Assembly: GCF_014705605.1 (NCBI RefSeq)
Contig: NZ_JACXIZ010000007.1
Location: 124,001-188,000, forward strand
DNA length: 64,000 nucleotides
Direction: 5' to 3'
Origin: Paenibacillus sabuli
GTDB taxonomy: Bacteria; Bacillota; Bacilli; Paenibacillales; Paenibacillaceae
The notes below the pieces were generated by a model. It searched no databases. It saw nothing but the letters and a program-made list of their open reading frames with translations, and was not told the origin of the DNA. A program made the translations under genes and the position numbers. Shown here one piece after another: positions 7,236 to 16,537 of the stretch (position 1 is the stretch's first letter; every line of letters begins with the position of its first letter).

Positions 7236-9410
7236 ATGTCGCAATTCACCGAACGCCGGCCGCTCGTCCGCGACTGGGCAGCCGTCCGCGCCACGGCGCA
7301 GGACGCGCCGTGGGCCCGAGCAATGATCGCCCATCTCAAGCCGGAGACCGACTGGTGGGTCGCCCATTACGAGGATGATCCCTCGCGCGTCGCCGGATGG
7401 GGACACCGCTATTATTGCCGCACCTGCTCGGCGCAGCTGATCTTCGACAAGACCAGTCCGCATGCCCATGTATGCGGCAGCTGCGGCGCTGCCAATCGCC
7501 ACCGCGAGCTGGACGAAGCGTGGAATGCCTCGTATCGCAGCGTCGCCTGCAATCAGGTGTTCCATGCCGCCGTCTGGTATCGGCTGTACGGCGACCCCGC
7601 CTACCTGAGCTACATGCGCCGCGTGCTCGGCTTTCTCTCGCGGCATTTCGCCGACTTCCGCGTCGATACCCCGCCGGGCTTCGTCGGCAAGTTCACCGGT
7701 ATCAACCTGACCGATGCGTTCGCCGTCAATTGGATGCTGCTCGGGCTCGAGCTGGTGCGGGACGAATTCGCGGAGGACGAACTGTGCGGCTATATGGATC
7801 GGCTGTTCCGTCCGATGGCGGAGTATCTGACGACTGCGCGGGGCGGTACGCCCAATATCTCGTGCTGGATGCGGGCGGCGGCCGGCATGATCGGCCTCGT
7901 GTTCGAGGAGCGGGAGTGGTGCGTCCGCGCCGCGGACGGGTTCGAAGGCTTGCGCGAGATGCTGGCCAAAGGGCTGATGCCCGGCGGGCTATGGTACGAG
8001 AGCTCGTTTGTCTACCATTACTTGACGGCCGAGGCGATCACCTACTACGCCGTGCTGTGCGACGCCTACCGCTATCCGTTCCCCGAGCTGACCGGCGCGG
8101 CGCGGCGCATGTATGTACAGCCGATGCGCTTCCTCTTCCCCGACGGACGGATGCCCAGTCCCAATGACGGCTGGCCGCTGCGTTCGCTGGCGACGTATAC
8201 CCGTCAATACGAGTGGATGCGCGCCGGTCGGCCCGATCCCGAGCTGGACGCGATCGTCGCGCGCTGCTACGACGAGATCGACGCGATGGCGCCGAAGGAG
8301 CGGCAGCGCGCGCTGCGGGGCGCGGGCCTGGCTCGGCTGCTGTTCGGACGCGATGCCCGGCAGTCGAGCGCGCGCTGCGGGGCGGCTGGGGATCTCAGCG
8401 CGACGGAGTCTCGAGATCCGGCTGCCCGGCGAGCACCTGCGCACTCGCATGCGTTGGCGGAGCTGGACGGGGTGACCCATGGATGGCGTCCGACAGACGA
8501 GGCGAGTGCCGCAGCAGCGCAGCACGAGGTAGCGCCCGCATGGCTCGGTCATCCGCGAACCGCGCATTACGACCCGGATCTGTATTACGTCCTGCTAGAG
8601 AATCGGACCGCGACCGTATTCTTCAAGTACGGCTTCGTCATCGACGGGCATGCCCATGCTGACGTGATGCACTTCGAGCTGTTCGCGCACGGTCAGCTGC
8701 TGTCGCGGGACATCTCGAATAGCGGCTACGCCTCCGATCTGTTCCGCGACTGGCAGCGCCTGTCGATCGCGCACAATACGGTGATGATCGACAAGCGCAG
8801 CCAGCCGCGCCCGCGCCCGGCGGGGCAGATGCTGCATTTCGCCGCCGAGGCCAATCACTGCATCGCCCGAGCGGAGAACGTCTATCCCGGCTGGTCGTAT
8901 ATACGCGAGCTGCAGCTCGAGGAGGACGTGCTGCGCGACCGCTTCACCGTGGAGCGCTGCGCCTCGGCCGATCCGGAGCGGGCTGCATCGTCTGGCGCCC
9001 CCGCGGCCGATATCGGCGTCACAGATCCCGCCGCCGCCGCGACTGCCCAGCCGTCCGCATCCGACCGGCCCGAGGAGACGCACTCCTTCGACTGGTTGTT
9101 TCATTGCAGCGGAGAGCCCTCGCACGTACTGCCGCTCAAGCCGGTAGACCCGCCGGGTGACGCGGACGGCTACCCGCTCATGCAGGATGTGTCTACCTGC
9201 TGCATCGACGACGACTGGAGCGTCAGCTGGGCGCACGAGGGCGTCCGCCTCACCCTGCGCATGGCTGGCGCGCCCGGCACAACAGTCTACCTGTTCCGCG
9301 GCTATGAGCACCGCAGCGACCTGCTGCGCTGGGGCGTGCTCGTGCGGCGTTTCGGACAGGCTGCCACTTATGAAGCGGACTATACATTCGGATCTGTTCC
9401 ACCGCGGTGA
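7236..9410 (+). CDS. Cytoplasmic heparinase II/III-like polysaccharide lyase with an N-terminal CxxC zinc-ribbon-like segment
   Basis: 724 residues. The start at 7236 has GGAGG ten bases upstream and no signal peptide, so the protein should be cytoplasmic. Residues about 60-90 hold two CxxC pairs (CRTC and CGSC), a likely zinc ribbon. Residues about 100-390 are an alpha/alpha toroid like alginate/heparin lyases (NQVFHAAVWYRLYGDPAYL, WYESSFVYHYLTAEA). The C-terminal beta-sandwich domain carries the heparinase II/III core DGHAHADVMHFELFAHGQLL, with candidate catalytic His and Asp, then RLSIAHNTVMID. Two low-complexity inserts (about residues 375-430 and 580-620) look like GC-rich expansions. 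As the last gene of the isomerase-oxidoreductase operon it probably cleaves imported uronate oligosaccharides; the substrate (heparin, alginate or other) cannot be fixed from sequence. Confidence 0.8.
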   Translation: MSQFTERRPLVRDWAAVRATAQDAPWARAMIAHLKPETDWWVAHYEDDPSRVAGWGHRYYCRTCSAQLIFDKTSPHAHVCGSCGAANRHRELDEAWNASYRSVACNQVFHAAVWYRLYGDPAYLSYMRRVLGFLSRHFADFRVDTPPGFVGKFTGINLTDAFAVNWMLLGLELVRDEFAEDELCGYMDRLFRPMAEYLTTARGGTPNISCWMRAAAGMIGLVFEEREWCVRAADGFEGLREMLAKGLMPGGLWYESSFVYHYLTAEAITYYAVLCDAYRYPFPELTGAARRMYVQPMRFLFPDGRMPSPNDGWPLRSLATYTRQYEWMRAGRPDPELDAIVARCYDEIDAMAPKERQRALRGAGLARLLFGRDARQSSARCGAAGDLSATESRDPAARRAPAHSHALAELDGVTHGWRPTDEASAAAAQHEVAPAWLGHPRTAHYDPDLYYVLLENRTATVFFKYGFVIDGHAHADVMHFELFAHGQLLSRDISNSGYASDLFRDWQRLSIAHNTVMIDKRSQPRPRPAGQMLHFAAEANHCIARAENVYPGWSYIRELQLEEDVLRDRFTVERCASADPERAASSGAPAADIGVTDPAAAATAQPSASDRPEETHSFDWLFHCSGEPSHVLPLKPVDPPGDADGYPLMQDVSTCCIDDDWSVSWAHEGVRLTLRMAGAPGTTVYLFRGYEHRSDLLRWGVLVRRFGQAATYEADYTFGSVPPR

Positions 9411-9480
9411 ACCCGCCGTGGAGCTACTTTGATAGACCACTGTATCTGCGCTCCGTCATGTACGTCCCCCATTGCAAAGT

Positions 9481-9518
9481 GCCCGGACAACGTTTTCGTT
9501 GTCCGGGCGGTCTTTTCT
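9481..9518 (+). terminator. Rho-independent terminator of the isomerase-heparinase operon
   Basis: Perfect 12-bp stem GCCCGGACAACG / CGTTGTCCGGGC (9481-9492 with 9497-9508), loop TTTT, then GGTCTTTTCTT. It lies 70 bases after the heparinase-like stop codon. Confidence 0.9.
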
Positions 9519-9569
9519 TATCCGATGCTTACGTACTTGCCGCATTCTCAAGTCTTCTTTACATGCAAT

Positions 9570-9720
9570 CTATCTTGAGAGCAGCGCTTGGAACAACGCG
9601 GTTCCGATTGCCACATGTCCCCCTGCCGAGCCGCCAGAAGCAACGAGATGCTCGGGGTTGATCCCAAACCGCTCCATCGCCGCGCTTGTACAGCTCTCTC
9701 ATCTCCTTGTGACCTCCCGT
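9570..9720 (-). pseudogene. Alpha/beta hydrolase (esterase) fragment
   Basis: Two adjoining minus-strand frames give KEMRELYKR and then MERFGINPEHLVASGGSAGG, which together match the nucleophile-elbow region (GxSxG-like, GGSAGG) of carboxylesterase-type alpha/beta hydrolases. A one-base shift separates the pieces near 9680, and the frame stops at 9572. Nothing upstream or downstream continues the fold, so this is a relic. It sits at the GC-content step between the left block and transporter cluster 1. Confidence 0.65.
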
Positions 9721-9725
9721 AAGCT

Positions 9726-11162
9726 TCATCCGTTGACAGGATACTTGCGCGCCCAGCCCCTATTAAAATAAGTCGCGTCTCGTACAATCGTCTTCTCTTG
9801 ATGTCCCCAGAGGACGGATGCCATCAGTTCAGCCGTCAGCTGTTGATCCAATGCCTGCTGAATCTCCAGTGTATCCGCCTTGTAGGCCAAATTATTTTGC
9901 TCGCCAGGATCACGGCTTATCGAATGCAACGACACCATGCCATTGTAGTAACGCGACAACTTCCAGTCTTCATTCATGATCATCACTCCGACATCGGTTG
10001 CGCCAAATACGGTCGCACGAGGCACGACGCTCTTCTCTCCGAAAGGCAGTCCCGGAAGCATGACGGACTGCGCGGGGCCGCTTCTCGATACACCGGCAAT
10101 CTGGAGTATCGTTTCATTCACATCTGTCAGCGATACAATACTCCCATTCACGCTCGATGCCTCTATATCGGGGTGATGCACAATCAGCGGGATGCTGATG
10201 CTTGGTTCGAAGAAGAAATGCTTCCCTACAAAACCGAAGTCGCCAATAAAGTCGCCGTGATCAGAGGTAAAAAGGATCACCGTATTCTCGTAGAGTCCTT
10301 GCGATTTCAATGTATCAACGATCGCCCCCACTTCCTGGTCGATCTGGTGAACCAACGCCGCATAATGGGCACGAATTTTCTTTTTGTGATGCTCCTGGAA
10401 ATCGGTGTAATCTACCTGATTCCATGGCGCAAGATTTTTTTGAATGAAGTACTCGCGCAACGTGCGGCTCTCTTCGGTCTCGGGGATGCTGTCCGGCATA
10501 GTAGCAGGATCGAAGAGACCGGCCAACTCCAGTGACGGATCGTACGGACAATGCGGACCCGGGAATCCAACCATGACTGCAAAGGGCTTGTCTCGGGAAG
10601 ACGCTTCAAGAAATGCCCTGGTCTGCGCTCCGACCCAACGGTCGACTTGATGCTCGGGCGGGGTCTTGCTGATCACGGCTCCTTTATGCTCAAAGTAGCC
10701 TTCATGTTCATTCCCGTGCAGCTTGCGCAGACCATGCCGCTGAAGATAGTCGTAATAGTCATCCTTCACATGGATATGCCGCTTGTCCTCGGAGATCACG
10801 CGATGTTGAAACCCGTGGTCCGTATCCCACGGTGTAAAATGCATTTTCCCTATGGATTCCGTATGATATCCGTGCTCGGCAAGCAGGCTCGGCCACGTCT
10901 TTACGCCGCATTGCTCCATATCCGGTCTCAGCCACTCATTGTTGGAGAGCACGCCGGTGGACAAGGCATTCAGACCGGTCAGCAACGATGCGCGTGCCGG
11001 CACGCATAGCGGCGAAGGCGATATCGCCCGCGTATACCTCGCCCCGTGGCTGCACAACGCATCAATATTGGGCGTCTGGATGAAAGAAGCGCCATAACAA
11101 CTCAGAAAGTCAGCTCTCAGTTGGTCGCACATGATCAACATAATATTCTTTTTGACAGTCAA
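9726..11162 (-). CDS. Sulfatase, Cys-type (S1 family)
   Basis: About 478 residues. After KNIMLIMCDQLRADFLSCYG, with the metal-binding Asp of CDQ, comes the sulfatase signature LCVPARASLLTG, whose Cys (about residue 53) must be converted to formylglycine. IGKMHFTPWDTDHGF and FTSDHGDFIG supply further metal and sulfate ligands. There is no signal peptide, so it should act on imported sulfated oligosaccharides in the cytoplasm. I prefer the TTG at 11162, nine bases after AGGGGG; an alternative TTG at 11183 overlaps the upstream gene by 8 bases. It is the last gene of the cluster 1 operon, after two permeases and two oxidoreductases. It removes a sulfate ester; the position is unknown. Confidence 0.93.
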   Translation of the reverse strand: MTVKKNIMLIMCDQLRADFLSCYGASFIQTPNIDALCSHGARYTRAISPSPLCVPARASLLTGLNALSTGVLSNNEWLRPDMEQCGVKTWPSLLAEHGYHTESIGKMHFTPWDTDHGFQHRVISEDKRHIHVKDDYYDYLQRHGLRKLHGNEHEGYFEHKGAVISKTPPEHQVDRWVGAQTRAFLEASSRDKPFAVMVGFPGPHCPYDPSLELAGLFDPATMPDSIPETEESRTLREYFIQKNLAPWNQVDYTDFQEHHKKKIRAHYAALVHQIDQEVGAIVDTLKSQGLYENTVILFTSDHGDFIGDFGFVGKHFFFEPSISIPLIVHHPDIEASSVNGSIVSLTDVNETILQIAGVSRSGPAQSVMLPGLPFGEKSVVPRATVFGATDVGVMIMNEDWKLSRYYNGMVSLHSISRDPGEQNNLAYKADTLEIQQALDQQLTAELMASVLWGHQEKTIVRDATYFNRGWARKYPVNG

Positions 11163-11175
11163 TGCCGACAACCCC

Positions 11176-12075
11176 CTATTCAATCTTCATCCCGTAACTT
11201 GCGTTTTGCCTTCGGCATGCATTTGCCGCTTCAATAAATGAGAGCATTTCAAGTGTTTCCATCTCATCAACCGGTGCGATCCCGCTGGAAAAAAATTGGA
11301 CCAGTTGCCGCGCCAATCCCCATAAGATCGGATAAGGCGCATGAACAAAATTGAGGTGCATGGAGCCTTGTTCCGTGTGCACGACCATTCCAGCGTCGAG
11401 CGATCGATGCGTGTACAGTCGCAGGCTTGCGGTTCTACCATCGTTCCACTCGGCGATATAGTGTTCAGAACCGGCGCTGCAGAATGCATGCACGGCACGG
11501 CAACCGGTGCCAAGCGCGGTATACATCGCCTCCACGCCGTGGATGCCGTACCAGAACAAACCCTCCATGGAATCGATCACCCTGAGCGGCCCATAACTGT
11601 CCACGCCGATAAAGGCCTCCTGGTGCTTCTTTACAAGCTCAGTCAACTGCGGATCGAAGCGCCTCGCCGAGCAGCTCATGACAGGCGTACGATGCATAGC
11701 GGCATAGTCAAAAATTCGACTGGCCTCCTCCCTGGTCAAGGCGATGGGCTTGTCGATAAATACCGGTATCTGGTAAGGCGCAATCGTACGGAAGAGCGGC
11801 TCATGCAGCCTTGCATCCAGCGCGCTGATGATCAAGGCGTCACAGTTCTCCGCCACCGCCTGAGGGGAATCCATCAGCTCCACGCCCTCTTGACCAACTA
11901 ACTTTGGCGTAAACTGCCGCAGTCTATTTCGACTTGTTTCCGAACCATCTCCCCCGGCAAAGGCAGCTGTGATCCTGGCTCCGGGAACATAATACTCCGC
12001 TTCCTCATAATGAAACAAGCGGCTCAGGGAAACGGGATGCGAGCTGTCCAGGCCGATAATTCCAACCTTAATCAT
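11176..12075 (-). CDS. Gfo/Idh/MocA-like oxidoreductase
   Basis: 299 residues from ATG 12075 (MIKVGIIGLDSSHPVSL). The Rossmann fold loop is GIIGLDSSH, less canonical than GxGxxG. The FIDKPIALT segment supplies the catalytic-dyad Lys and the SMEGLFWYGIHGVEAMY region gives the C-terminal His. Longer in-frame starts would overlap the previous gene by more than 80 bases, so the short start is preferred; it overlaps the dehydrogenase stop by 8 bases, indicating coupled translation. It probably oxidises or epimerises a sugar released from the substrate imported by cluster 1. The substrate is unknown. Confidence 0.87.
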   Translation of the reverse strand: MIKVGIIGLDSSHPVSLSRLFHYEEAEYYVPGARITAAFAGGDGSETSRNRLRQFTPKLVGQEGVELMDSPQAVAENCDALIISALDARLHEPLFRTIAPYQIPVFIDKPIALTREEASRIFDYAAMHRTPVMSCSARRFDPQLTELVKKHQEAFIGVDSYGPLRVIDSMEGLFWYGIHGVEAMYTALGTGCRAVHAFCSAGSEHYIAEWNDGRTASLRLYTHRSLDAGMVVHTEQGSMHLNFVHAPYPILWGLARQLVQFFSSGIAPVDEMETLEMLSFIEAANACRRQNASYGMKIE

Positions 12076-13072
12076 AACGAAACAACACACCGAGCATAGC
12101 GGCCTGTCCTTCTTCCAGCTCCCGATAAGCCCGCTCTGCCTCTCGGAATGGAAATTCATGCGTAAGATACGGCTCTGCCTGCAAAGCCCCCTTCTCCAGC
12201 AGCCGGATAAATTCTTCCATATTTCTTCCCTCCGTCCAGCGGACGAATGGCTTCGGATAATCTATCCCCTCATCCTCATACCGGGGGTCGTACCGACCGG
12301 GGCCGCCGGCCCGCGACACCAGCAGCTGCGCTTCCTTGCGGAAGAACAACTGGCGGTCAAAGTGCATCGGCACATTGCCGACCAGCACAATTTTTCCCCG
12401 CAGAGCCAGCTGCTCCAGCGCGTCATCCACCATCGTCGGATTGGAAGAGGTCAGACAGAGCGATACGGCATCCAGCCCGCCGGGAGAAAACGAGTTCAAA
12501 ACCTGCTGAAGATCCGCAGCCGAAGATAAATACGCCGCTTCTATGCCAAGCGTTTTGGCAAGCTCGATCCGATTCGGCTGCGGATCCGTGGCCACGACCC
12601 GGTAGTGTGCCAATTGACAAATCTGTGCCACCAACTGACCGAGCAGACCCAGTCCAATGACCCACACCGTTTCTCCGAATTGCAGCTCCAGCCTTCGCAC
12701 ACTGTGCACGGCAATCGCCCCCAGACCGATCAAGGCGCCTGAACGCAAAAACCTGTCCGAAGACAACTTCACACAAAGGGAAGACGGTACGGATAAATAC
12801 TCCGTATGATACACATAAGGCGCGCCATAACAAGCAACGAGATCGCCTTGTTTAAAATCGGCTGCCTCGTCTCCCGCCTCGACGACTTCACCCGAAGCGC
12901 TGTATCCCAATGTTCTGCCATCACTGCCGCCCTGATGGATCAGCTTTAATTCGGTCCCCGGACTGACGGCTGAATACCTGACTTTAATCAGCAGGCGATT
13001 TTGCTTTTCGAGCACCGGGCGCTCGGTATCAACAAAGCTGGCCCGATGATTGTTCACAATTATTTTTTTCAT
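12068..13072 (-). CDS. Zinc-type MDR (alcohol/polyol dehydrogenase-like) oxidoreductase
   Basis: 334 residues. Start MKKIIVNNHRASF follows a GAGGGGA ribosome site. The N-terminal GroES-like fold has RYSAVSPGTELKLI and GYSASGEVVEAGDEAADFKQGDLVACYG. The Rossmann half has VWVIGLGLLGQLVAQICQLA and binds NAD(P). The usual catalytic-zinc Cys/His set is not obvious (SPGTE replaces the CGTD-type motif). This is the pattern of sugar-linked MDR proteins that often pair with Gfo/Idh enzymes. It lies between permease and oxidoreductase genes of the cluster 1 operon, so a role in oxidising the imported sugar is likely. Confidence 0.88.
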   Translation of the reverse strand: MKKIIVNNHRASFVDTERPVLEKQNRLLIKVRYSAVSPGTELKLIHQGGSDGRTLGYSASGEVVEAGDEAADFKQGDLVACYGAPYVYHTEYLSVPSSLCVKLSSDRFLRSGALIGLGAIAVHSVRRLELQFGETVWVIGLGLLGQLVAQICQLAHYRVVATDPQPNRIELAKTLGIEAAYLSSAADLQQVLNSFSPGGLDAVSLCLTSSNPTMVDDALEQLALRGKIVLVGNVPMHFDRQLFFRKEAQLLVSRAGGPGRYDPRYEDEGIDYPKPFVRWTEGRNMEEFIRLLEKGALQAEPYLTHEFPFREAERAYRELEEGQAAMLGVLFRYD

Positions 13073-13097
13073 CGTCTATCCCCTCTCACCGATATGC

Positions 13098-13964
13098 TTA
13101 CCCTTTCACCGAGCCCAGCATGATTCCTTTTACAAAAAACTTTTGCAGGAACGGATAGAGCAGAAGAATCGGCAAAACCGTTACGACTACCGAGGCCATC
13201 TTGAAGCTTTCCGAGGATACGTTCGTTTCCATCGCCCCCATTTGCTCGGCCATTTGCCCTCCAATTAACAGGTTGCGAAGTCCAACTTGCAGTGGCCATA
13301 ACTGCTGGTTGTTCAAGTAAAGCATGCCTTGAAAAAAATCATTCCAGTGCTGCACGGCATAAAACAGTCCGATGACGGCAAATACCGGACCGGAGATCCG
13401 GCACACAATTCGGAAGAACACGCCCCAATCACTGCAGCCGTCAATATAGGCGGCTTCGATAAGACTGTCGGGAATATTCTTAAAAAACTTCATCATGATC
13501 AATAAATTGTAAACGTTGATGGCGAGCGGCAGCATCAAGGCCCACAGCGTATCCAGCAGTCCTAATGAACGGACGATCAGATAGGTGGGAATAATGCCTC
13601 CTTGAAAGATCATCGTAAACATGATGAAAGCAAACAAGTACACTCGGCCGACCAGCCGATTTCGTGAGATCGGATAGGCTGTCAGAGCAGTCAACCCCAG
13701 ATTGATAAACGTACCAACTATAGTGATAATCAGTGTATTGGCAAATCCGGAGAAAATTAACGGACTCTTCAGCACATTTTGATAAGAAGCCAGCGTAAAG
13801 CCATTGGGCAGTAGATATAAATTATTTACAGATACGTTGGACGGGTCGCTAAGCGAGAACATCACGACATACCAAAAGGGGTAGAGCATTACAATGCTTA
13901 TAATGACAAACAGGACCGCATTGCTATATTGGAATATCCTGTTCCCGGTGGTTTGCAATTGCAT
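13098..13964 (-). CDS. Carbohydrate ABC transporter permease, LplC/YtcP type (cluster 1)
   Basis: 288 residues from ATG 13964, which follows AGGAGGG about 11 bases upstream. Six hydrophobic segments are visible, beginning with NAVLFVIISIVMLYPFWYVV. The CUT1 permease coupling motif is EAAYIDGCSDWGVFFRIVCR (EAA...G), and the C-terminus FLQKFFVKGIMLGSVKG is the hallmark of the YtcP/LplC group. It forms the membrane channel with the LplB-type protein encoded immediately upstream (stop and start are one base apart). No ATPase gene is nearby, so a shared MsmX-type ATPase is presumed. Confidence 0.94.
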   Translation of the reverse strand: MQLQTTGNRIFQYSNAVLFVIISIVMLYPFWYVVMFSLSDPSNVSVNNLYLLPNGFTLASYQNVLKSPLIFSGFANTLIITIVGTFINLGLTALTAYPISRNRLVGRVYLFAFIMFTMIFQGGIIPTYLIVRSLGLLDTLWALMLPLAINVYNLLIMMKFFKNIPDSLIEAAYIDGCSDWGVFFRIVCRISGPVFAVIGLFYAVQHWNDFFQGMLYLNNQQLWPLQVGLRNLLIGGQMAEQMGAMETNVSSESFKMASVVVTVLPILLLYPFLQKFFVKGIMLGSVKG

Positions 13965-13965
13965 A

Positions 13966-14901
13966 TTAGAGCAGTCCCTCCTGTCCAAGCCGCTTGCTTA
14001 TCCGATGCGCCGAGATGATGAGCACGGCGGAAACGACCGATTTGAAAAAGTCCAGGGCAGCTGTAAAACTATATTCTCCGCGCTGAATGCCCACCCGATA
14101 GACATAGGTTTCAAACACATCGCTAATATCGCGAACCAACGGATTCTGCAAAATGAGAATTTGTTCGAAGCCGACATTCATGATCCGACCGATATCCAGA
14201 ATTAACAGCAGGATAATGACAGGAGCAATGGACGGCAGGGTAATGTGCCATGTTTGCTTCCATTTATTCGCGCCATCTACCACGGCTGCCTCGTACAAGG
14301 TCGGATCCACCTGGGTGAGTGCAGCCAGGTAAATGATCGTGCCCCAGCCGGCATTCCGCCAGATGTCCGACACGACCAGGATGCTTCGGAAGTAGTCCCG
14401 GCTGCCCAGCAGATTAAACGGCTCCACACCAAAAAGACGCATGATGTCACCGGCAATTCCGTAGTTTGGCGATAACAACGTGAGCATAATCCCCCCGATC
14501 ACCACCCAGGAGATAAAGTGCGGCAAGTACAATATAGTCTGGCTGAGGCGCTGAAAAAAACGGAATCTGATTTCATTTAACAGCAAAGCCAAAAGGATTG
14601 GCACCGGAAACCCGAAAATCAGCTTGTAAAAACTGATGAGCAACGTATTAAACAGAATATCCTTAAAATCGCTGGAAGAGAAAACTTCTCTAAATATATC
14701 GAGTCCCACCCATGGACTGTCCTGAATGCCTTTGAAGATATCATAATCTTTGAAAGCAATGATGAGTCCAGCCATTGGAAAATAACGAAAAACAATAAAA
14801 TAAACCAATCCCGGAAGCAGCATGAAATACAAGTTCTTGTCTCTTAAAAGCAGTTGCAGCATTTTCGTCATTTTTACTTGAAGTTGCACACCATTCACCA
14901 C
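13966..14901 (-). CDS. Carbohydrate ABC transporter permease, LplB type (cluster 1)
   Basis: 311 residues, with six predicted membrane spans starting at NLYFMLLPGLVYFIVFRYFPM. Typical LplB features are IIAFKDYDIFKGI, QTILYLPHFISWVVIGG and the coupling loop YEAAVVDGANKWKQTWHITLP. It is the partner of the YtcP-type permease in the same operon and receives sugar from the lipoprotein encoded upstream. A hairpin at 14938-14974 separates it from the lipoprotein gene, a common way of making more binding protein than permease. Confidence 0.94.
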   Translation of the reverse strand: MVNGVQLQVKMTKMLQLLLRDKNLYFMLLPGLVYFIVFRYFPMAGLIIAFKDYDIFKGIQDSPWVGLDIFREVFSSSDFKDILFNTLLISFYKLIFGFPVPILLALLLNEIRFRFFQRLSQTILYLPHFISWVVIGGIMLTLLSPNYGIAGDIMRLFGVEPFNLLGSRDYFRSILVVSDIWRNAGWGTIIYLAALTQVDPTLYEAAVVDGANKWKQTWHITLPSIAPVIILLLILDIGRIMNVGFEQILILQNPLVRDISDVFETYVYRVGIQRGEYSFTAALDFFKSVVSAVLIISAHRISKRLGQEGLL

Positions 14902-14937
14902 CGGAATCCATTAGTCTTTATCATGCTCCACGTGAAT

Positions 14938-14974
14938 CGGGAAAGGCAGTGTCGGATTTACAATGCCTTTCCCG
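14938..14974 (-). promoter_or_regulatory. Intercistronic hairpin between binding-protein and permease genes (cluster 1)
   Basis: Inverted repeat CGGGAAAGGCA / TGCCTTTCCCG (14938-14948 with 14964-14974), 11 bp with a 15-base loop. No long T-run follows on the minus strand, so partial read-through or 3' protection of the binding-protein mRNA fits better than full termination. Confidence 0.6.
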
Positions 14975-14986
14975 GATTGCTCTGCT

Positions 14987-16537
14987 TTATTTGCGTTCCT
15001 GATAAGCGGCATTCAAAGCATCTGTAAATTCCTTGCCGCCTCGATCGTTCCATTCCTGAACAAATTTATCGAATTCTTTATCAATATCCATTTCTCCAAC
15101 AATCATCTTGAGATACTCTGTATTTGTATAGGCTTTCAGATCTTTGCCGAACTTTCCGATTTCCGGTACCAGAATGCCGTCCGCCGGTTCGCTTAATGCA
15201 TTCTTCTCCGTGAAGTCCTTTACTTCCAGAAATCTCGGTGTCGCTGTATCAAACGATACGCTCTTGGCCAGTACGAATTTGTCGATGCCATACTTCTTGG
15301 CTTCCTCGACCTCGACGGTTTTCTTTATGATCCCCTTCTCATCTACTTGGTAATGCTCGCCTTCGAGTCCATAGTTAACAAACCTGTTGCCTTCCTCCGA
15401 AGCCAGCCAGTCCAGAAGCCGCAGCGCTGCATCTATGTTTTTGCTATCCTTGGTGATCGATGTTTTAAGCCAGCCTCTTTGACTTAACATGCGCATACCC
15501 ACGCTTTCAGTACCCGGTCCTTTAAGAACCGGCCCCTCAATCCATTCTCCATTCGGATTTGCTTCTTTGAACGGTGTATAATAATTATTCAGGTTGTTAC
15601 TGTCGAACACCCAGATGAAGTTGGCTTGAGCCCCATAGACGCCTGCTTTGAACTTGTTTTTGTTGCGGTTCCCGTCATCCGTGATAAATTCCGGGTCAAT
15701 TAAACCGTTTTCATACATTTTATTCAGGAACAGCAGCGCCTCTTTCGCTTCGGGCTGCACCGTGCCATTGACGATCCGGCCATCTCGTTCCATCCAGTAA
15801 TCCGGCAGCACACCGAACGCCCCGAATACATGATCGAAGTACCTCCCTAGTTCACCGGAAGCGCCAAAGGCGTACGTGTCTTTCTTGCCGTTGCCGTCCG
15901 GATCTCCATTGGAGACCGCATCGGCCACGGCATAGTATTCATCGATTGTAGTCGGTACCTCCAGCTTCAATTTGTCCAGCCAATCCTTGCGGTACATGGT
16001 GACGAAATGGACAGACGGCGTCTGAATGCCGACGGTGTAGATATTTCCGTCTGCATGTGTCATGGCCTGCCAGACTTCCTCCGATCGGCTTGCCTCAAGC
16101 TGAGGCGCCTTGTCGAAATATTCATTGAGCGGCAGCAGAATGCCCGACCCCGCATATTTCAGCTCCGTTTCGTCTGTCTGATATTGAATGATATCCGGGA
16201 TGTCCCCGGAGGCCAGCATGACATTCAGCTTGCTCTCCATCTCCTCACCGATACCTGTTGTGATATTCAGCTTGGTATTGGTTTTCTCCTCGATATACTT
16301 GATCGCGCCATCATTCAATCCAATTCCGTCATTGTATGCGTAAATCGTCAACTCGTCCGGCTCTCCAGTTGTCGCAACGTTATCACCGTGATTGTTTTGT
16401 TCACCTGACTGGTTCGACTGTGCCCCCTGATTGTTCTTCGTGTTCTCTTCCCCGCTGCAACCGCCAAGCCACACCATGATTAGTGCCGCTACCACAACAA
16501 ATTTAAACCGCCACAACATCTTCGTCTTCAAAACCAT
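14987..16537 (-). CDS. Extracellular sugar-binding lipoprotein, LplA type (cluster 1)
   Basis: 516 residues from ATG 16537, six bases after AAGGGG. The N-terminus is a lipoprotein signal: a basic start (MVLKTKMLWRFK), a hydrophobic core and the lipobox LGGC near residue 29. A Gln/Asn-rich linker follows, then the solute-binding fold (ASGDIPDIIQYQ, MYRKDWLDKLKLEVPTTIDE, GDPDGNGKKDTYAFG), where the DPDGNGKKDTY loop is typical of LplA-like proteins. Length fits the 500-560-residue family. It captures an oligosaccharide outside the cell for the two permeases that follow. Its promoter region faces the membrane AraC sensor at 16848. Confidence 0.93.
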   Translation of the reverse strand: MVLKTKMLWRFKFVVVAALIMVWLGGCSGEENTKNNQGAQSNQSGEQNNHGDNVATTGEPDELTIYAYNDGIGLNDGAIKYIEEKTNTKLNITTGIGEEMESKLNVMLASGDIPDIIQYQTDETELKYAGSGILLPLNEYFDKAPQLEASRSEEVWQAMTHADGNIYTVGIQTPSVHFVTMYRKDWLDKLKLEVPTTIDEYYAVADAVSNGDPDGNGKKDTYAFGASGELGRYFDHVFGAFGVLPDYWMERDGRIVNGTVQPEAKEALLFLNKMYENGLIDPEFITDDGNRNKNKFKAGVYGAQANFIWVFDSNNLNNYYTPFKEANPNGEWIEGPVLKGPGTESVGMRMLSQRGWLKTSITKDSKNIDAALRLLDWLASEEGNRFVNYGLEGEHYQVDEKGIIKKTVEVEEAKKYGIDKFVLAKSVSFDTATPRFLEVKDFTEKNALSEPADGILVPEIGKFGKDLKAYTNTEYLKMIVGEMDIDKEFDKFVQEWNDRGGKEFTDALNAAYQERK

